A stretch of 64,000 nt of DNA, taken from IMG/VR virus record IMGVR_UViG_3300008266_000006, positions 1 to 64,000 of that record, one strand, 5' to 3'. Both the position numbers and the translations under genes were made by a program. The stretch's first letter is position 1; every line of letters starts with the position of its first letter. Positions 30,784 to 39,403 of this stretch are shown one piece after another. This DNA is from a virus. Below the pieces are notes generated by a model. The model saw only the letters and a list, made by a program, of their open reading frames with translations. It did no database searches and was not told the DNA's origin.

Positions 30784-31169
30784 GCGAAGATATAAGTTCT
30801 ATTTTAGGTCCCAAAGATGAAGTAAGTCTTCTTCGTGAACACGTTGAAGAACTTATACTAGCTTTAGCAAATAAATTTGAATCTCGTTTGCAAGACTCTG
30901 AAACTCATATAGAAATGCTAGAAAAGCAACTTGCTCAGATGATCGTCGGTTATGGCGAACAAGCAGTATTTATGGAAGCTTTAATTGCTCAAATAAACTT
31001 TGCTTCTCCTGAAGCTCAAAAAGCGTTTACTGCAAACGTTTCTGAGAATCGTAGAAAAATGTTTCAAGCTATGAAAGAAGGCGCACCTGGAATCCTGGGC
31101 CCAGAAAACGAAGACCTTGCCTCAGCCATTACAAACTTGGCTGATCAAAAGTTATCTGACTCCAACTAA
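30780..31169 (+). CDS. Coiled-coil hypothetical protein
   Basis: 129 aa. Residues ~12-50 form a heptad-patterned helix (LLREHVEELILALANKFESR). Contains two ILGP repeats near the ends. Start overlaps the previous stop. The function is unknown. Confidence 0.65.
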   Translation: MSEDISSILGPKDEVSLLREHVEELILALANKFESRLQDSETHIEMLEKQLAQMIVGYGEQAVFMEALIAQINFASPEAQKAFTANVSENRRKMFQAMKEGAPGILGPENEDLASAITNLADQKLSDSN

Positions 31170-31365
31170 AAATAATTCTTCTTTATTATTAGTTCAACCA
31201 GATTATCTTCCATTAATTAATAATACATACTATCTTTCCCAAATATACCCTTTGGCAAGACAGGTGTATTCTGATTTATTATCCTTACACGTTACTGCCT
31301 CAACTTTGTATGATTTCATCAAAGATGAGACAATACTTTTTGAAGCTTTTGAATTGGAGTTATAA
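31117..31365 (+). CDS. Hypothetical protein, start uncertain
   Basis: Open frame of 82 codons from a TTG at 31117, overlapping the previous gene by 53 nt. No ribosome binding site and no downstream ATG before its conserved-looking part. The end (IKDETILFEAFELEL) abuts the next gene by one base. It may use an unusual start or be the 3' part of a frameshifted gene. Confidence 0.45.
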   Translation: MPQPLQTWLIKSYLTPTKNNSSLLLVQPDYLPLINNTYYLSQIYPLARQVYSDLLSLHVTASTLYDFIKDETILFEAFELEL

Positions 31366-31366
31366 T

Positions 31367-32035
31367 ATGCTTAACGATTTTATTACCATGCGGGCTGCTT
31401 TAACGGATTATAATGTATTTTCTCAATACTATTTAAATCTTATACCAAATCCTGATCAACGGTTATTTAAATTAAATTCAGTTACTGCCTACTGGTTAAA
31501 GAACAAGCAGTTAAGTAATATTGAAAACTGGGATCAAACTACTATTCATTCTTTGACTGATGAGCAAGTTAATGAAGGTTCTCAGTTTATTTCTGACTTG
31601 AATCTTCCATTAGATTATAAGATTTATCCTGCTTCAAGAACTTCTTTCTTTAGAGAGTTTTTTAAAGTTTCACCAGTTCTTGCAAATGCTATTTATTCTG
31701 CAATGAACGATCAAGGTTTGATTATGGGAGTTGGTGCTGGCAGAGGCTATGCTACTTTGTTTAAACATCCTGTTTCTTTAACCGAAGATTATTATAAACA
31801 GTTTATTGTTTCTCACAATAGTGATGTTTATAGATATGCTGTTAATGAGTTATCTTTAACGCGCAAACCAGCTTCTATAACTTCTGCTTTAAATCACGCT
31901 GTTCTTACGCAAGAAGAAATTCAATATTATTTTTCTTATATGGCTGCTCAGCAAGCAGTTATTGAAGAACTGAATGATAAAGTTTTAACTCTTCAAAAAC
32001 AAAACTATATAAATACTCAGCTTACTTGGCGGTAA
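31367..32035 (+). CDS. Hypothetical protein
   Basis: 222 aa; ATG at 31367 with TTGGAG upstream. Helical with a Gly-rich turn (LIMGVGAGRGYATLF). The C-terminal ~35 residues form a coiled coil (QQAVIEELNDKVLTLQKQ). No family is recognised. Next gene begins 1 bp after the stop. Confidence 0.7.
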   Translation: MLNDFITMRAALTDYNVFSQYYLNLIPNPDQRLFKLNSVTAYWLKNKQLSNIENWDQTTIHSLTDEQVNEGSQFISDLNLPLDYKIYPASRTSFFREFFKVSPVLANAIYSAMNDQGLIMGVGAGRGYATLFKHPVSLTEDYYKQFIVSHNSDVYRYAVNELSLTRKPASITSALNHAVLTQEEIQYYFSYMAAQQAVIEELNDKVLTLQKQNYINTQLTWR

Positions 32036-32036
32036 C

Positions 32037-32645
32037 ATGAAACCTATAAATATATTTGATATTGATAATTATATTCAAGATTATCTACCTGTAGTGGAGT
32101 ATATAAATACCAAACAAGGCGCAATGCCTTACTGCTCTCACTTTACAAGTTCTAAGAATCCTATAGAGTATGCTTCTTCAGATTATGCTTTTGCTAATCT
32201 CCCAATTAAAAACAGTTGCAGTTCTTCTGACAGGCTTGCTCAAGTTTCTATGAATAGGATATGGACATGCCCAGATGCTAATGTACAAGTTTCATGCAGT
32301 TATTATCGTGCTGATGTATATAAAATATCTACTACATCTTTATTTGATGCAGTAGGTTCTGAAATTGTTTATGATTTAATTAAACTTAGGAATCAACACG
32401 GTTATACATATTTTATATACAATAAAACTCGCAAGAATATAACTCAGATTTATACAATTTCTTATGAAAATGATTTAATTGACGACAAGGCTATTGAAAT
32501 TTTTAAACAGCATTTGTCTGAGTCGTATGATTCTGTTTCTTCCTTTATTCCTGATTATGCTTTTAATGTAATTGAAAAAGATTTTTCAGTTCCACAAAAT
32601 CAAAAAGAGAATTCATTTCTTCTATCTTTAGTTTCTACTGAATAG
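32037..32645 (+). CDS. Hypothetical protein
   Basis: 202 aa. Mixed alpha/beta and soluble, with scattered Cys (YCSH, SCSSS, WTCP, VSCSY) but no clear knuckles. Tight spacing on both sides shows it is part of the same operon. No family is recognised. Confidence 0.65.
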   Translation: MKPINIFDIDNYIQDYLPVVEYINTKQGAMPYCSHFTSSKNPIEYASSDYAFANLPIKNSCSSSDRLAQVSMNRIWTCPDANVQVSCSYYRADVYKISTTSLFDAVGSEIVYDLIKLRNQHGYTYFIYNKTRKNITQIYTISYENDLIDDKAIEIFKQHLSESYDSVSSFIPDYAFNVIEKDFSVPQNQKENSFLLSLVSTE

Positions 32646-32653
32646 GTATTTTT

Positions 32654-33994
32654 ATGGAAAATATAAGCCATATTAGTAAGTCAATGCACACGCTTATGGT
32701 TGATCCTTTTATGTTCAATTTAAATTGTTTTACTAAAACTTTATCTAGTAATTCAATAAATGATAACACTTACACTTACAATTTTCAGCTATATCCTGCT
32801 GACAAAACTTTTCTTCATAAATCCTATTCTTCTTTTGAGTATTCAAGTTCTTTAAACTCAAATAATGTTGATCTGCTTCCGATGGCTGTTAGGTATGCTG
32901 ATATTAAAAATAAAATTTATGTTATAGAACGACCACCTTTTCAAACTGATATAGATTTTTATCCTAATAAAAAAGTAAACGCTCGATTAGCAAATCATAT
33001 ACCAAATAAAAAAATTTGGATACCTTGGACTGTTTTTGTTGTTTCTTTAGGAGATTCTCCTGAAGAACTTAACGCAATGCTTTTCTTTAATGATAAGCCT
33101 TTAGAGTCATTTGATGACCGTGTTATTAAAGGTTATACTCCAAATTTGTTTGGTGACGCTAGAGTTTGTTTCGGTAATTCTTTGTTTACATTTAAACAAC
33201 GTATTGATCAAGGCGATATAAAATATAATATTTCAAACGTATATAATTATTTATTTAATGATTATTTTACCCAGTGGAATCCTGATATATCTCCAAACTA
33301 TTACTCTCTTTTTTATAATTATTTTAATCAAAACAAATTTATTGAAAGAGTTTTATCTTTAAAAAAATATCCTAAAGGAATTGAAGATTTTTCTTCATGG
33401 AATGCTCGTTCGGCTTCTACACCATGGATATATGTACTTTTCTTACTCAGTACAATGACCTATGAAGAAACAATGAGTCTTGTTTCTTATTTTAAGACTA
33501 CAGTTTTTCAAACTCACCATGTTAGGTATGTTGCTCTTTCTGAAATCATAACCCTTCGTATGCAAAAAAATTGTACTTTTAATTTTCAAGACAACAATTT
33601 TGATTTTAGTGAACGAGATTTCATTGGTCATTATTCTAACTATATGAGCGCTTTTAAGCATGCTATCCAACCATCCCATCGAAGTAAGAAAATTGACGTA
33701 CCTGTTATCGTTGCTTTTAAAGACTTTCCTGAAGATACAAACAAGTCAATTATAATCTCAGAAGATACTTACGCATACATTTATTCTTTTATTTTTGATA
33801 AGATAAATGAGGCTCTAAATGAATTGTCAAACACCCCAACATTAGAGCACGTTATCTTCAATAGCTCTGATGATTTTTATCATTTTTATTCTCGTTTTAC
33901 TAATTTTTTCTCCTATGGTTCTATTCACATAACCATTAATTATAATGATTATATGAATTTTATAGCTCAACCTTTAGAAGGTGTTTATGTCTAA
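32654..33994 (+). CDS. Possible E2-like protein, first of a pair
   Basis: 446 aa. The middle part IPWTVFVVSLGD ... AMLFFNDKPLESFDD ... GYTPNLFGDARVCFG (Cys172) follows the 'PW.VF...; RP/PL.S; PN.....G.VC.G' pattern I associate with prokaryotic E2 family D (PRTRC protein B). The paralogue at 33987 shares this arrangement. The rest is helical and unknown. Inference: a non-canonical conjugating enzyme or an inactive scaffold. Alternative: an unrelated phage protein family. ATG with weak upstream AGG. Overlaps the next gene by 8 nt. Confidence 0.5.
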   Translation: MENISHISKSMHTLMVDPFMFNLNCFTKTLSSNSINDNTYTYNFQLYPADKTFLHKSYSSFEYSSSLNSNNVDLLPMAVRYADIKNKIYVIERPPFQTDIDFYPNKKVNARLANHIPNKKIWIPWTVFVVSLGDSPEELNAMLFFNDKPLESFDDRVIKGYTPNLFGDARVCFGNSLFTFKQRIDQGDIKYNISNVYNYLFNDYFTQWNPDISPNYYSLFYNYFNQNKFIERVLSLKKYPKGIEDFSSWNARSASTPWIYVLFLLSTMTYEETMSLVSYFKTTVFQTHHVRYVALSEIITLRMQKNCTFNFQDNNFDFSERDFIGHYSNYMSAFKHAIQPSHRSKKIDVPVIVAFKDFPEDTNKSIIISEDTYAYIYSFIFDKINEALNELSNTPTLEHVIFNSSDDFYHFYSRFTNFFSYGSIHITINYNDYMNFIAQPLEGVYV

Positions 33995-35348
33995 AATAAT
34001 TCAAACTATTTTGTCTAAGAATTATATATCTGATTTGTCTCCCAAACTTGCAGAAGGATTAGGAAAGAAAGTAAAATCTAGAAATCCTCTTATTAATCCT
34101 CTTATTAATTTAGGAGAAAAAAAAGCTTATTTTGAACATTACACAAGCCATATTGAACCAAGTGCTGTTCAAAGCAGTTTTTCTACTTATGAAGATTATA
34201 TTATTGATTCAAATTATTATTTAAGTATGGCTACAAATAATTCTGCTTATTACGCAGATAAGAATTTTCATAACATTCAAGACCATTGGAAAAAGTTATT
34301 TAAAATTCCTTTTGATATTAATGTTGGTGAAGATAAAGACGAACAAATTTCTAATTCAATAATTTTTCCTGGTGTTCGTCACATTGAAAGCAACATGATC
34401 ATATTTGAAATGCCGCCAGCTTATCGTCATGTTTCTTACCAGCATGCTTATAGGGATAATGCTAGCGGCACATCTTACAGGAAATATTATATTCCTGTTC
34501 CTTGGCAAGTGTATGTAGCTACATTTTCAAATGATATGAAATTAGTTGATGTTCAAATGTATTTTTCTAAAACATCTCTTTATTCGATGGATCAAAAACT
34601 ATATTCTCCACCGCTTTTAAACTTTTATGGCAGTGGTCTTTTATGTCGTCCATTCTTTGAATCTTTAGAAGATGTTGAAAAATATCCAAAAACCATATCA
34701 GGAATTATTTCTTCTGCTTTTGATTGGGTTTGGAACACTGGTTTTAATTGGGATATAACAGAGCCAATTTCACAGTACTTACATTCAAGATTTTATGAAT
34801 CAATGCAGCCTTTTGTTGATCGTAAAACTTATGAATCTTTAGTTCCATATTTTCACGGCTCTGCTCCACACACAAATGCTCAAGTTCATAGCGTTGATGC
34901 TATGTTTACACTTTGGCAAAATGTACCATTAGAAAATGTTCTTGATCTTGACTGGATTGCATTTTGTATATATTCTGATTTCTATTATCAATCAATAGAG
35001 CTTTATTTGAGTAATCATTTTTCTCAAGATTTTAACCAATATATTGAAGATAATAATATTGATTTAATTTCTGAAGATGAAGTAGAAGATGAAGAACAAG
35101 CCGAGTCTAGAGAGCACGATATTCAGTCAATACTTCAGTCTACTCAATTCCATTCATTTATGGCTCCTAAGTTAAATAATTTTAATTCTACTTTAAAACA
35201 CGCTTATGATATTGCTGATCGTAGACTTCATTCTTATAGGTTAAAACCAACAAATAATTATTCTTTTTTTACTAAAAAATCTTATCAAACTGACGCTTTT
35301 ACTAAACACCTTGACGCTAAAATATTAGAGATTACTTCTTCAGTTTGA
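33987..35348 (+). CDS. Possible E2-like protein, second of a pair
   Basis: 453 aa. The ATG at 33987 is chosen over GTG at 33981 because GAAGG is 5 nt upstream. IPVPWQVYVATFSND ... LYSMDQKLYSPPLLNFYGSG then LLC (Cys220) parallels the pattern in the preceding protein (PW, PPL.N, small residues, Cys). Acidic segment at about residues 360-385 (SEDEVEDEEQAES). Likely a paralogue or partner of the 32654 product. End of the operon; a new promoter follows. Confidence 0.5.
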   Translation: MSKIIQTILSKNYISDLSPKLAEGLGKKVKSRNPLINPLINLGEKKAYFEHYTSHIEPSAVQSSFSTYEDYIIDSNYYLSMATNNSAYYADKNFHNIQDHWKKLFKIPFDINVGEDKDEQISNSIIFPGVRHIESNMIIFEMPPAYRHVSYQHAYRDNASGTSYRKYYIPVPWQVYVATFSNDMKLVDVQMYFSKTSLYSMDQKLYSPPLLNFYGSGLLCRPFFESLEDVEKYPKTISGIISSAFDWVWNTGFNWDITEPISQYLHSRFYESMQPFVDRKTYESLVPYFHGSAPHTNAQVHSVDAMFTLWQNVPLENVLDLDWIAFCIYSDFYYQSIELYLSNHFSQDFNQYIEDNNIDLISEDEVEDEEQAESREHDIQSILQSTQFHSFMAPKLNNFNSTLKHAYDIADRRLHSYRLKPTNNYSFFTKKSYQTDAFTKHLDAKILEITSSV

Positions 35349-35377
35349 TTGACTTTAATAGGTTTATATGATATTAT
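35349..35377 (+). promoter_or_regulatory. Sigma70-like promoter with extended -10
   Basis: TTGACT (35349-35354), 17-bp spacer, TATTAT (35372-35377) preceded by TGA. Upstream of the MerR-like gene. Confidence 0.65.
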
Positions 35378-35407
35378 ACTTATATAAACTTTAAAAAAGG
35401 TGGATAA

Positions 35408-35725
35408 ATGCCTAAAAGTAAATCAGCTATCCCTGCTTTCAATAGATCAGAGGTAGCCAAAATCCTTAATGTTTCAACACTTACTGTTGCTAACCGTGAA
35501 AACTCTAAAAGATATCCTAGCCCTAAAAGAGATTTAAATAACTATCGTATTTATACAATAAATGATGTTTTAAATCTTCAACTCATCACATACAATATGA
35601 TAGATCCTAAGCCTATTATATCTGTTTTGTATGATAAAGGCTATAAAGATACAAAGCTTTTAGCTGAAATTATTGACGAAGCAATGTCTAACAGAGTTGG
35701 TGCAAATGTCACAAAACGAAAATAA
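35408..35725 (+). CDS. MerR-like helix-turn-helix protein
   Basis: 105 aa. Residues ~11-60: FNRSEVAKILNVSTLTVANR, then PSPKRDLNNYRIYTINDVLNL, i.e. a MerR-type winged helix ('s..vAk.l.vs..Tv...; R.Y...dl..l'). No effector domain beyond ~45 residues. Probably a regulator or a small DNA-binding recombination factor. AAGGTGG upstream; it starts an operon with ssb. Confidence 0.7.
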   Translation: MPKSKSAIPAFNRSEVAKILNVSTLTVANRENSKRYPSPKRDLNNYRIYTINDVLNLQLITYNMIDPKPIISVLYDKGYKDTKLLAEIIDEAMSNRVGANVTKRK

Positions 35726-35945
35726 CGAAGACATACCGCTTGTTGAAGAAGTAAGCGATTATGTTCCTACTGATGTCATAGTAGATCTAAAGTCTGGCAT
35801 ATATAATCTGTTTGTTTCTTTGCTAAACAACCTTATGTTACACTATGGCCCTATTGAAGCAGTTATACAAGCAACTGCTTTTATAGACCAAATATCAAAT
35901 ACATTTAAAGATACACTACCTAAAGAGAAAAATGAGGAGCAATAA
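35706..35945 (+). CDS. Hypothetical small helical protein
   Basis: 79 aa. ATG at 35706 inside the end of the previous gene (20-nt overlap). Acidic ends and a hydrophobic helical middle (GIYNLFVSLLNNLML) that could dimerise. GAGG of its 3' end serves the next gene. Confidence 0.6.
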   Translation: MSQNENNEDIPLVEEVSDYVPTDVIVDLKSGIYNLFVSLLNNLMLHYGPIEAVIQATAFIDQISNTFKDTLPKEKNEEQ

Positions 35946-35947
35946 AA

Positions 35948-36385
35948 ATGATAGACCCAAAGAACACAGTATCACTTACTGCAGGTGTAATTGCAGATCC
36001 AGAACTTGTTGCTAATGGCAACATCGCTAAATTGCGTATAGCTGTTGATTACGCTGGAAGCGAAAAAGGTTCTGGTATGAGCTCTGGTTACTTTGATGTT
36101 GTTTATTATCTCAAAGATGGCAATGATTTTGCAACCAAGAACGCTGCATTTATATCTAAGCAGATTAATGAAGCTAAGATGAAGAAAGGCGCACAGATTC
36201 AAATCCTTGGCAGACTTGTTCAAGAGCGTTGGCAGCAAGATAACCAGAATCGTTCTAAGGTAGTTATCGTTGCTGAAGCGATTACTTACGCTGGTTCTGC
36301 TTATCAGAAGAATTCTAACTCATCTTCAGATGCTTCTGCTCCAAAGGCAGCTACATCATCAAATTCAGTTCCAGATGAATTCTGA
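35948..36385 (+). CDS. ssb: Single-stranded DNA-binding protein
   Basis: 145 aa OB-fold protein: TVSLTAGVIADPEL, AKLRIAVDYAG, GYFDVVYYLKDG, AQIQILGRLVQERWQQ, KVVIVAEAITYAG give the strand order of bacterial/phage SSB. A Ser/Ala/Asn-rich flexible tail ends in SVPDEF, a shortened acidic tip. It coats ssDNA in replication and repair. GAGGAG upstream. Overlaps the UDG-like gene by 11 nt. Confidence 0.88.
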   Translation: MIDPKNTVSLTAGVIADPELVANGNIAKLRIAVDYAGSEKGSGMSSGYFDVVYYLKDGNDFATKNAAFISKQINEAKMKKGAQIQILGRLVQERWQQDNQNRSKVVIVAEAITYAGSAYQKNSNSSSDASAPKAATSSNSVPDEF

Positions 36386-37121
36386 TTTTGATCCTACTCA
36401 ACTTGATGAGATCATATCAAATGCGCTAGATGATTCCGTTATCCCAATTGATCGTAAATTCGGTCAGTTGGGATATATGGAGTCTCAAGTAATTGAATCT
36501 ATATTTACAGCTTTTGAAGATAGAATTGGCCAAACTGATCTTATCTCTATAATAAAAGATTCTAGAATTCCAGCATTATCTACGCAAAACAATTTTAAAA
36601 TCACAGATTTACACACCATAACTCACAATTGCAAAAAGTGTCAAAAACAGATATCTGTAGATCCACAACTTCCTAAGTGGAATGTAACAAATCCTGATGT
36701 TGTGTTTATTATGGATAGTCCTTCATTAAATCAACAAGCTTCTGCATTATTTATTTCTGCATTAAAGTCTGCTGGTTTTAGTTCTGAAAAAGTATGTTTA
36801 ACATATCTAGTTAGATGCCCTGTTAATTCAAATTCTTTTGATCAGACTATTATTGATACCTGCAGTCCTTACTTGCATCAAGAGATTCAAATAATGAATC
36901 CTAAGCTTATTATACCTGTCGGCAATAACGTCCTTAAAACATTTTTTGGGCCAGACGCCGCAATTAAAACTTATAAAGGAAAGATTACTTGGCTGGGATC
37001 TTGGCCAATATTTCCAGTATATTCTTTATTGTATATTCTAAAAGCCGGAGCTTCTGCTGAAGAAGTTTTTCAAGCAGATATGCTCCAAGCGTACCAATTT
37101 TGCTACAGTAAAGGTAGTTAA
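36375..37121 (+). CDS. Uracil-DNA-glycosylase-superfamily-like protein
   Basis: 248 aa from ATG at 36375. The order HNCKKCQKQI, DVVFIMDSPS, ALKSAGFSSEKVCLTYLVRC, NPKLIIPVGNNVLKTFFG and YKGKITWLGSWPIFPVYS matches type 4-5 UDGs (CxxC...; GExPG; PxxhhhhG..A; HPS). The first active-site motif is MDSPS instead of GEAPG, and the terminal motif is PVYS instead of HPS, so glycosylase activity is uncertain. Only two Cys of the FeS cluster are obvious. Could repair or sense uracil, which fits beside ssb. Confidence 0.7.
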   Translation: MNSDFDPTQLDEIISNALDDSVIPIDRKFGQLGYMESQVIESIFTAFEDRIGQTDLISIIKDSRIPALSTQNNFKITDLHTITHNCKKCQKQISVDPQLPKWNVTNPDVVFIMDSPSLNQQASALFISALKSAGFSSEKVCLTYLVRCPVNSNSFDQTIIDTCSPYLHQEIQIMNPKLIIPVGNNVLKTFFGPDAAIKTYKGKITWLGSWPIFPVYSLLYILKAGASAEEVFQADMLQAYQFCYSKGS

Positions 37122-37126
37122 TTATT

Positions 37127-37504
37127 ATGACAGAGATATTAGATCAAGAACAATTATTAAGATTTAGAGAACTGGTTATTGATGATGTAAAGGATTCTTC
37201 TAGTCAAGATATCTTTGAATATTTGCATCAATCTCCTGATCTTTGGCTTTATACTTTGCAGACTTTGAGACGAGAAGTTGAGCTTCAACTATCGTGTCAA
37301 AATGCAAAGAATAAAATGGATATTTATCAACTTTCAGCTTCTAACGAAGCAACTGATGAATATCTTAGAGAAAATCAAATAATTGACTTGAAGGTTAAAC
37401 ATCATAAATGGCGTATGTCTGTTTTAAAGTTTTTAGCTAATATTGAAAACAAAACACTATATGTCAAAATGTTTTTATCTAACAAACAAATAACAAACAC
37501 ATAA
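37127..37504 (+). CDS. Hypothetical helical protein
   Basis: 125 aa. Almost entirely helical with charged residues. No family is recognised. Follows the UDG-like gene by 5 bp. Confidence 0.65.
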   Translation: MTEILDQEQLLRFRELVIDDVKDSSSQDIFEYLHQSPDLWLYTLQTLRREVELQLSCQNAKNKMDIYQLSASNEATDEYLRENQIIDLKVKHHKWRMSVLKFLANIENKTLYVKMFLSNKQITNT

Positions 37505-37512
37505 GGTAGGTT

Positions 37513-37608
37513 ATGGATCCTTTTGTAGCAGCAGCAATACTAACTGCTTTTGGTGCTATAATTGTAGCCATCATTGAAGGCCTATTTAGCTTATTTGTAT
37601 CGGAATAA
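37513..37608 (+). CDS. Tiny membrane peptide
   Basis: 31 aa: one transmembrane helix (VAAAILTAFGAIIVAII) with few flanking residues; AAGGTAGG upstream. Small hydrophobic proteins like this are common in phages but hard to prove. Confidence 0.45.
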   Translation: MDPFVAAAILTAFGAIIVAIIEGLFSLFVSE

Positions 37609-37613
37609 ATATA

Positions 37614-38054
37614 GTGAACAAAACCATTCTTACCGTTGAAAATATTTCTGATTTAGAAGCCACTTGGTATGAAGAAGATTCATATGGTTTTTTATTGGAA
37701 AATCAATTCGGTGATTGGTATATTTATGATTCTGATAAAATTGGGCTAGATGCCACAAAGGCACTAGCTAATAATTTTATGGCATTTCATGGCACTGTTT
37801 ATTTTCCTCAAAAAAATGAGCTTATTGAAACTTTTTGGACCTCAATTCCACTTGGTGTGTTTAGGTATAAAATGCTTTCTAATGGGCTACCGTATTTAGT
37901 TGATTCATATAAAGATATTCCTGGATACATAGTTGAAGGAGTTTATTGGGTTAATGGCTTTGTTTATCTTGTTAAAGATAACGATTCTATTATCCAAATA
38001 AAACTCTTTATAGATACTAAAACTAAAAATATTCAATTATATCCTGATGTATAA
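37614..38054 (+). CDS. Hypothetical protein, beta-rich
   Basis: 146 aa with a GTG start. Beta-rich, with many Trp/Tyr residues; no signal or motif. It ends 13 bp before tRNA-Arg. Confidence 0.6.
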   Translation: MNKTILTVENISDLEATWYEEDSYGFLLENQFGDWYIYDSDKIGLDATKALANNFMAFHGTVYFPQKNELIETFWTSIPLGVFRYKMLSNGLPYLVDSYKDIPGYIVEGVYWVNGFVYLVKDNDSIIQIKLFIDTKTKNIQLYPDV

Positions 38055-38067
38055 TTGTCTAGTATAT

Positions 38068-38141
38068 GCGTCGGTAGCTCAATCGGATAGAGCAACAGAC
38101 TTCTAATCTGTAGGTTGCAGGTTCGATTCCTGCCCGACGCG
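38068..38141 (+). tRNA. tRNA-Arg (anticodon TCT)
   Basis: Acceptor GCGTCGG/CCGACGC, anticodon stem ACAGA-CTTCTAA-TCTGT, T-arm GCAGGTTCGATTCCTGC. No CCA. It reads AGA, rare in GC-rich actinobacteria. TATAAT about 12 bp upstream may be its promoter. Confidence 0.95.
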
Positions 38142-38179
38142 CTTAATACATATCCTTACCAACTATTAGGAAGGATGCC

Positions 38180-38311
38180 ATGGCACGTTCTGTTATTGTG
38201 CTACACTTATTGCTTATTCTTATCAAGTTCTTATTAATGATATTTGAAAAGAAAGAACCACAAATTTTTGATGAGTATCACGAGGAATTTAAATATGTTG
38301 CAGAATTCTGA
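38180..38311 (+). CDS. Very small membrane protein
   Basis: 43 aa, with AAGGA 5 nt upstream. One transmembrane segment (VIVLHLLLILIKFLLMIF), then an acidic tail. Overlaps the KTSC gene by 17 nt. Confidence 0.5.
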   Translation: MARSVIVLHLLLILIKFLLMIFEKKEPQIFDEYHEEFKYVAEF

Positions 38312-38561
38312 TATGCGGGTTGAGACCCATTCGCCATTGGACAGTTCTTTTATTATTAAAATGTCTTGGTTTGAAGACGGCAATATATTAATGCTTACGT
38401 TTACTACTGGCTCTATTTGGGCATACTATGATGTTCCATTTGAAATATATAGCGGCTTTTGTAAAGCAAAGTCTTACGGTGGATATTTTAATTCTAATAT
38501 AAGAAATGTTTATACTGCTGAAAGAGTCAATTACGTTAAAGTTAATTTAATTGAGGTATAA
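38295..38561 (+). CDS. KTSC-domain protein
   Basis: 88 aa from ATG at 38295 (GAGGAA upstream). The pattern SSFIIKMSWFEDGNILML, TFTTGSIWAYYDVP, FCKAKSYGGYFNSNI matches the KTSC domain (PF13619), a small domain common in phages, thought to bind RNA or protein. Confidence 0.8.
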   Translation: MLQNSDMRVETHSPLDSSFIIKMSWFEDGNILMLTFTTGSIWAYYDVPFEIYSGFCKAKSYGGYFNSNIRNVYTAERVNYVKVNLIEV

Positions 38562-38719
38562 TGTCTAGGAAGAAAAAGAAAAATAAAAAGCTTGCTGCTT
38601 ATAAGCAAAAACAGGCTTATTATGATTCTGTATGGCTTCCAGCCAAATCTAAAGACATTAAAGAAATTGCTTTTAAAGTATTTGGATCAACATATTTTAC
38701 TGTTGACTCAAATAACTAA
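38561..38719 (+). CDS. Small basic protein
   Basis: 52 aa, overlapping the previous stop by one base. Lys-rich start (MSRKKKKNKKLAAYK). Likely nucleic-acid binding. The promoter of the proteasome-like gene overlaps its 3' end. Confidence 0.55.
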   Translation: MSRKKKKNKKLAAYKQKQAYYDSVWLPAKSKDIKEIAFKVFGSTYFTVDSNN

Positions 38720-38724
38720 ATTTG

Positions 38725-38739
38725 TGTTATAATGTATTT
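38725..38739 (+). promoter_or_regulatory. Extended -10 promoter, leaderless, of the proteasome-like gene
   Basis: TGTTATAAT ends 6 nt before ATG at 38740; TTGACT lies 19 bp further upstream (38703-38708). No ribosome binding site, so the mRNA probably begins at the start codon. Confidence 0.6.
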
Positions 38740-39348
38740 ATGACTACGATAGTTGCTATTCAAGGGGACGGTTTTGCCCTTATTTGTTCTGATTCTCGTA
38801 TATCAGACATGGATGGTGATGGCTATGCTTCTCAGGTCAGCACTTTGAGAGAAGGCACTTCTAAGGTTGCTTCTAACGGAAAATACCTTCTTGGTGCTGC
38901 TGGAGATCTTAGAGCTATAAACTTACTGCATCATGCTTTTGTTCCTCCTCCAGCTCCTGCTGGAATAAAAGGAAAGAAGTTAGATCAGTTCTTTACTGTT
39001 AAGTTTATTCCGGCATTAAGAGAATGCTTTGAAGCACATGGCTATGCCACGCCTGATAAAGATGAAAAACGTCATATGGCAGAACATGAATCAATTGTTA
39101 TAGCTTCTATATCTGGCCAAATTTATATAGTTGACGGTGATTACTCTTGGCTTTCAGATACTTCTGGTGTCTATGCCCTTGGTAGTGGGTCTTCTTATGC
39201 CCTCGGTGCTCTTACTGCTTTGCTTCCTAAAGCTCCAATAACAGTCCAAGTAGCTAAGAAGATTGCCCTTAAAGCTATGAGCATTGCCGCTAGATTTGAT
39301 TCTTATACAGGAGCCCCATTTCATACTTTTGTACAAGAGCAGAAATAG
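38740..39348 (+). CDS. Proteasome beta / HslV-like threonine hydrolase
   Basis: 202 aa. Ntn-hydrolase of the 20S/HslV type: Met removal would expose Thr as residue 1 (TTIVAIQGDG). The catalytic Asp17 equivalent is present (ICSDSR), and Lys42 in TSKVASNGKYLLGAAGD probably serves as Lys33 after a short insertion. The GxxGD turn and the YALGSGSSYALGAL motif (conserved Gly-Ser-Gly-Ser near the active site) are clear. No propeptide, as in HslV. Would form a barrel-shaped peptidase fed by an AAA+ unfoldase. Inference: the proteolytic end of the ubiquitin-like system at 23.8-30 kb, 8.6 kb from the AAA+ gene, or an independent anti-host protease. Confidence 0.88.
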   Translation: MTTIVAIQGDGFALICSDSRISDMDGDGYASQVSTLREGTSKVASNGKYLLGAAGDLRAINLLHHAFVPPPAPAGIKGKKLDQFFTVKFIPALRECFEAHGYATPDKDEKRHMAEHESIVIASISGQIYIVDGDYSWLSDTSGVYALGSGSSYALGALTALLPKAPITVQVAKKIALKAMSIAARFDSYTGAPFHTFVQEQK

Positions 39349-39403
39349 TTATTTTTTATGCTATGCTCTTACATATAATTAGTATCATATTTTGGAGAGT
39401 GTA

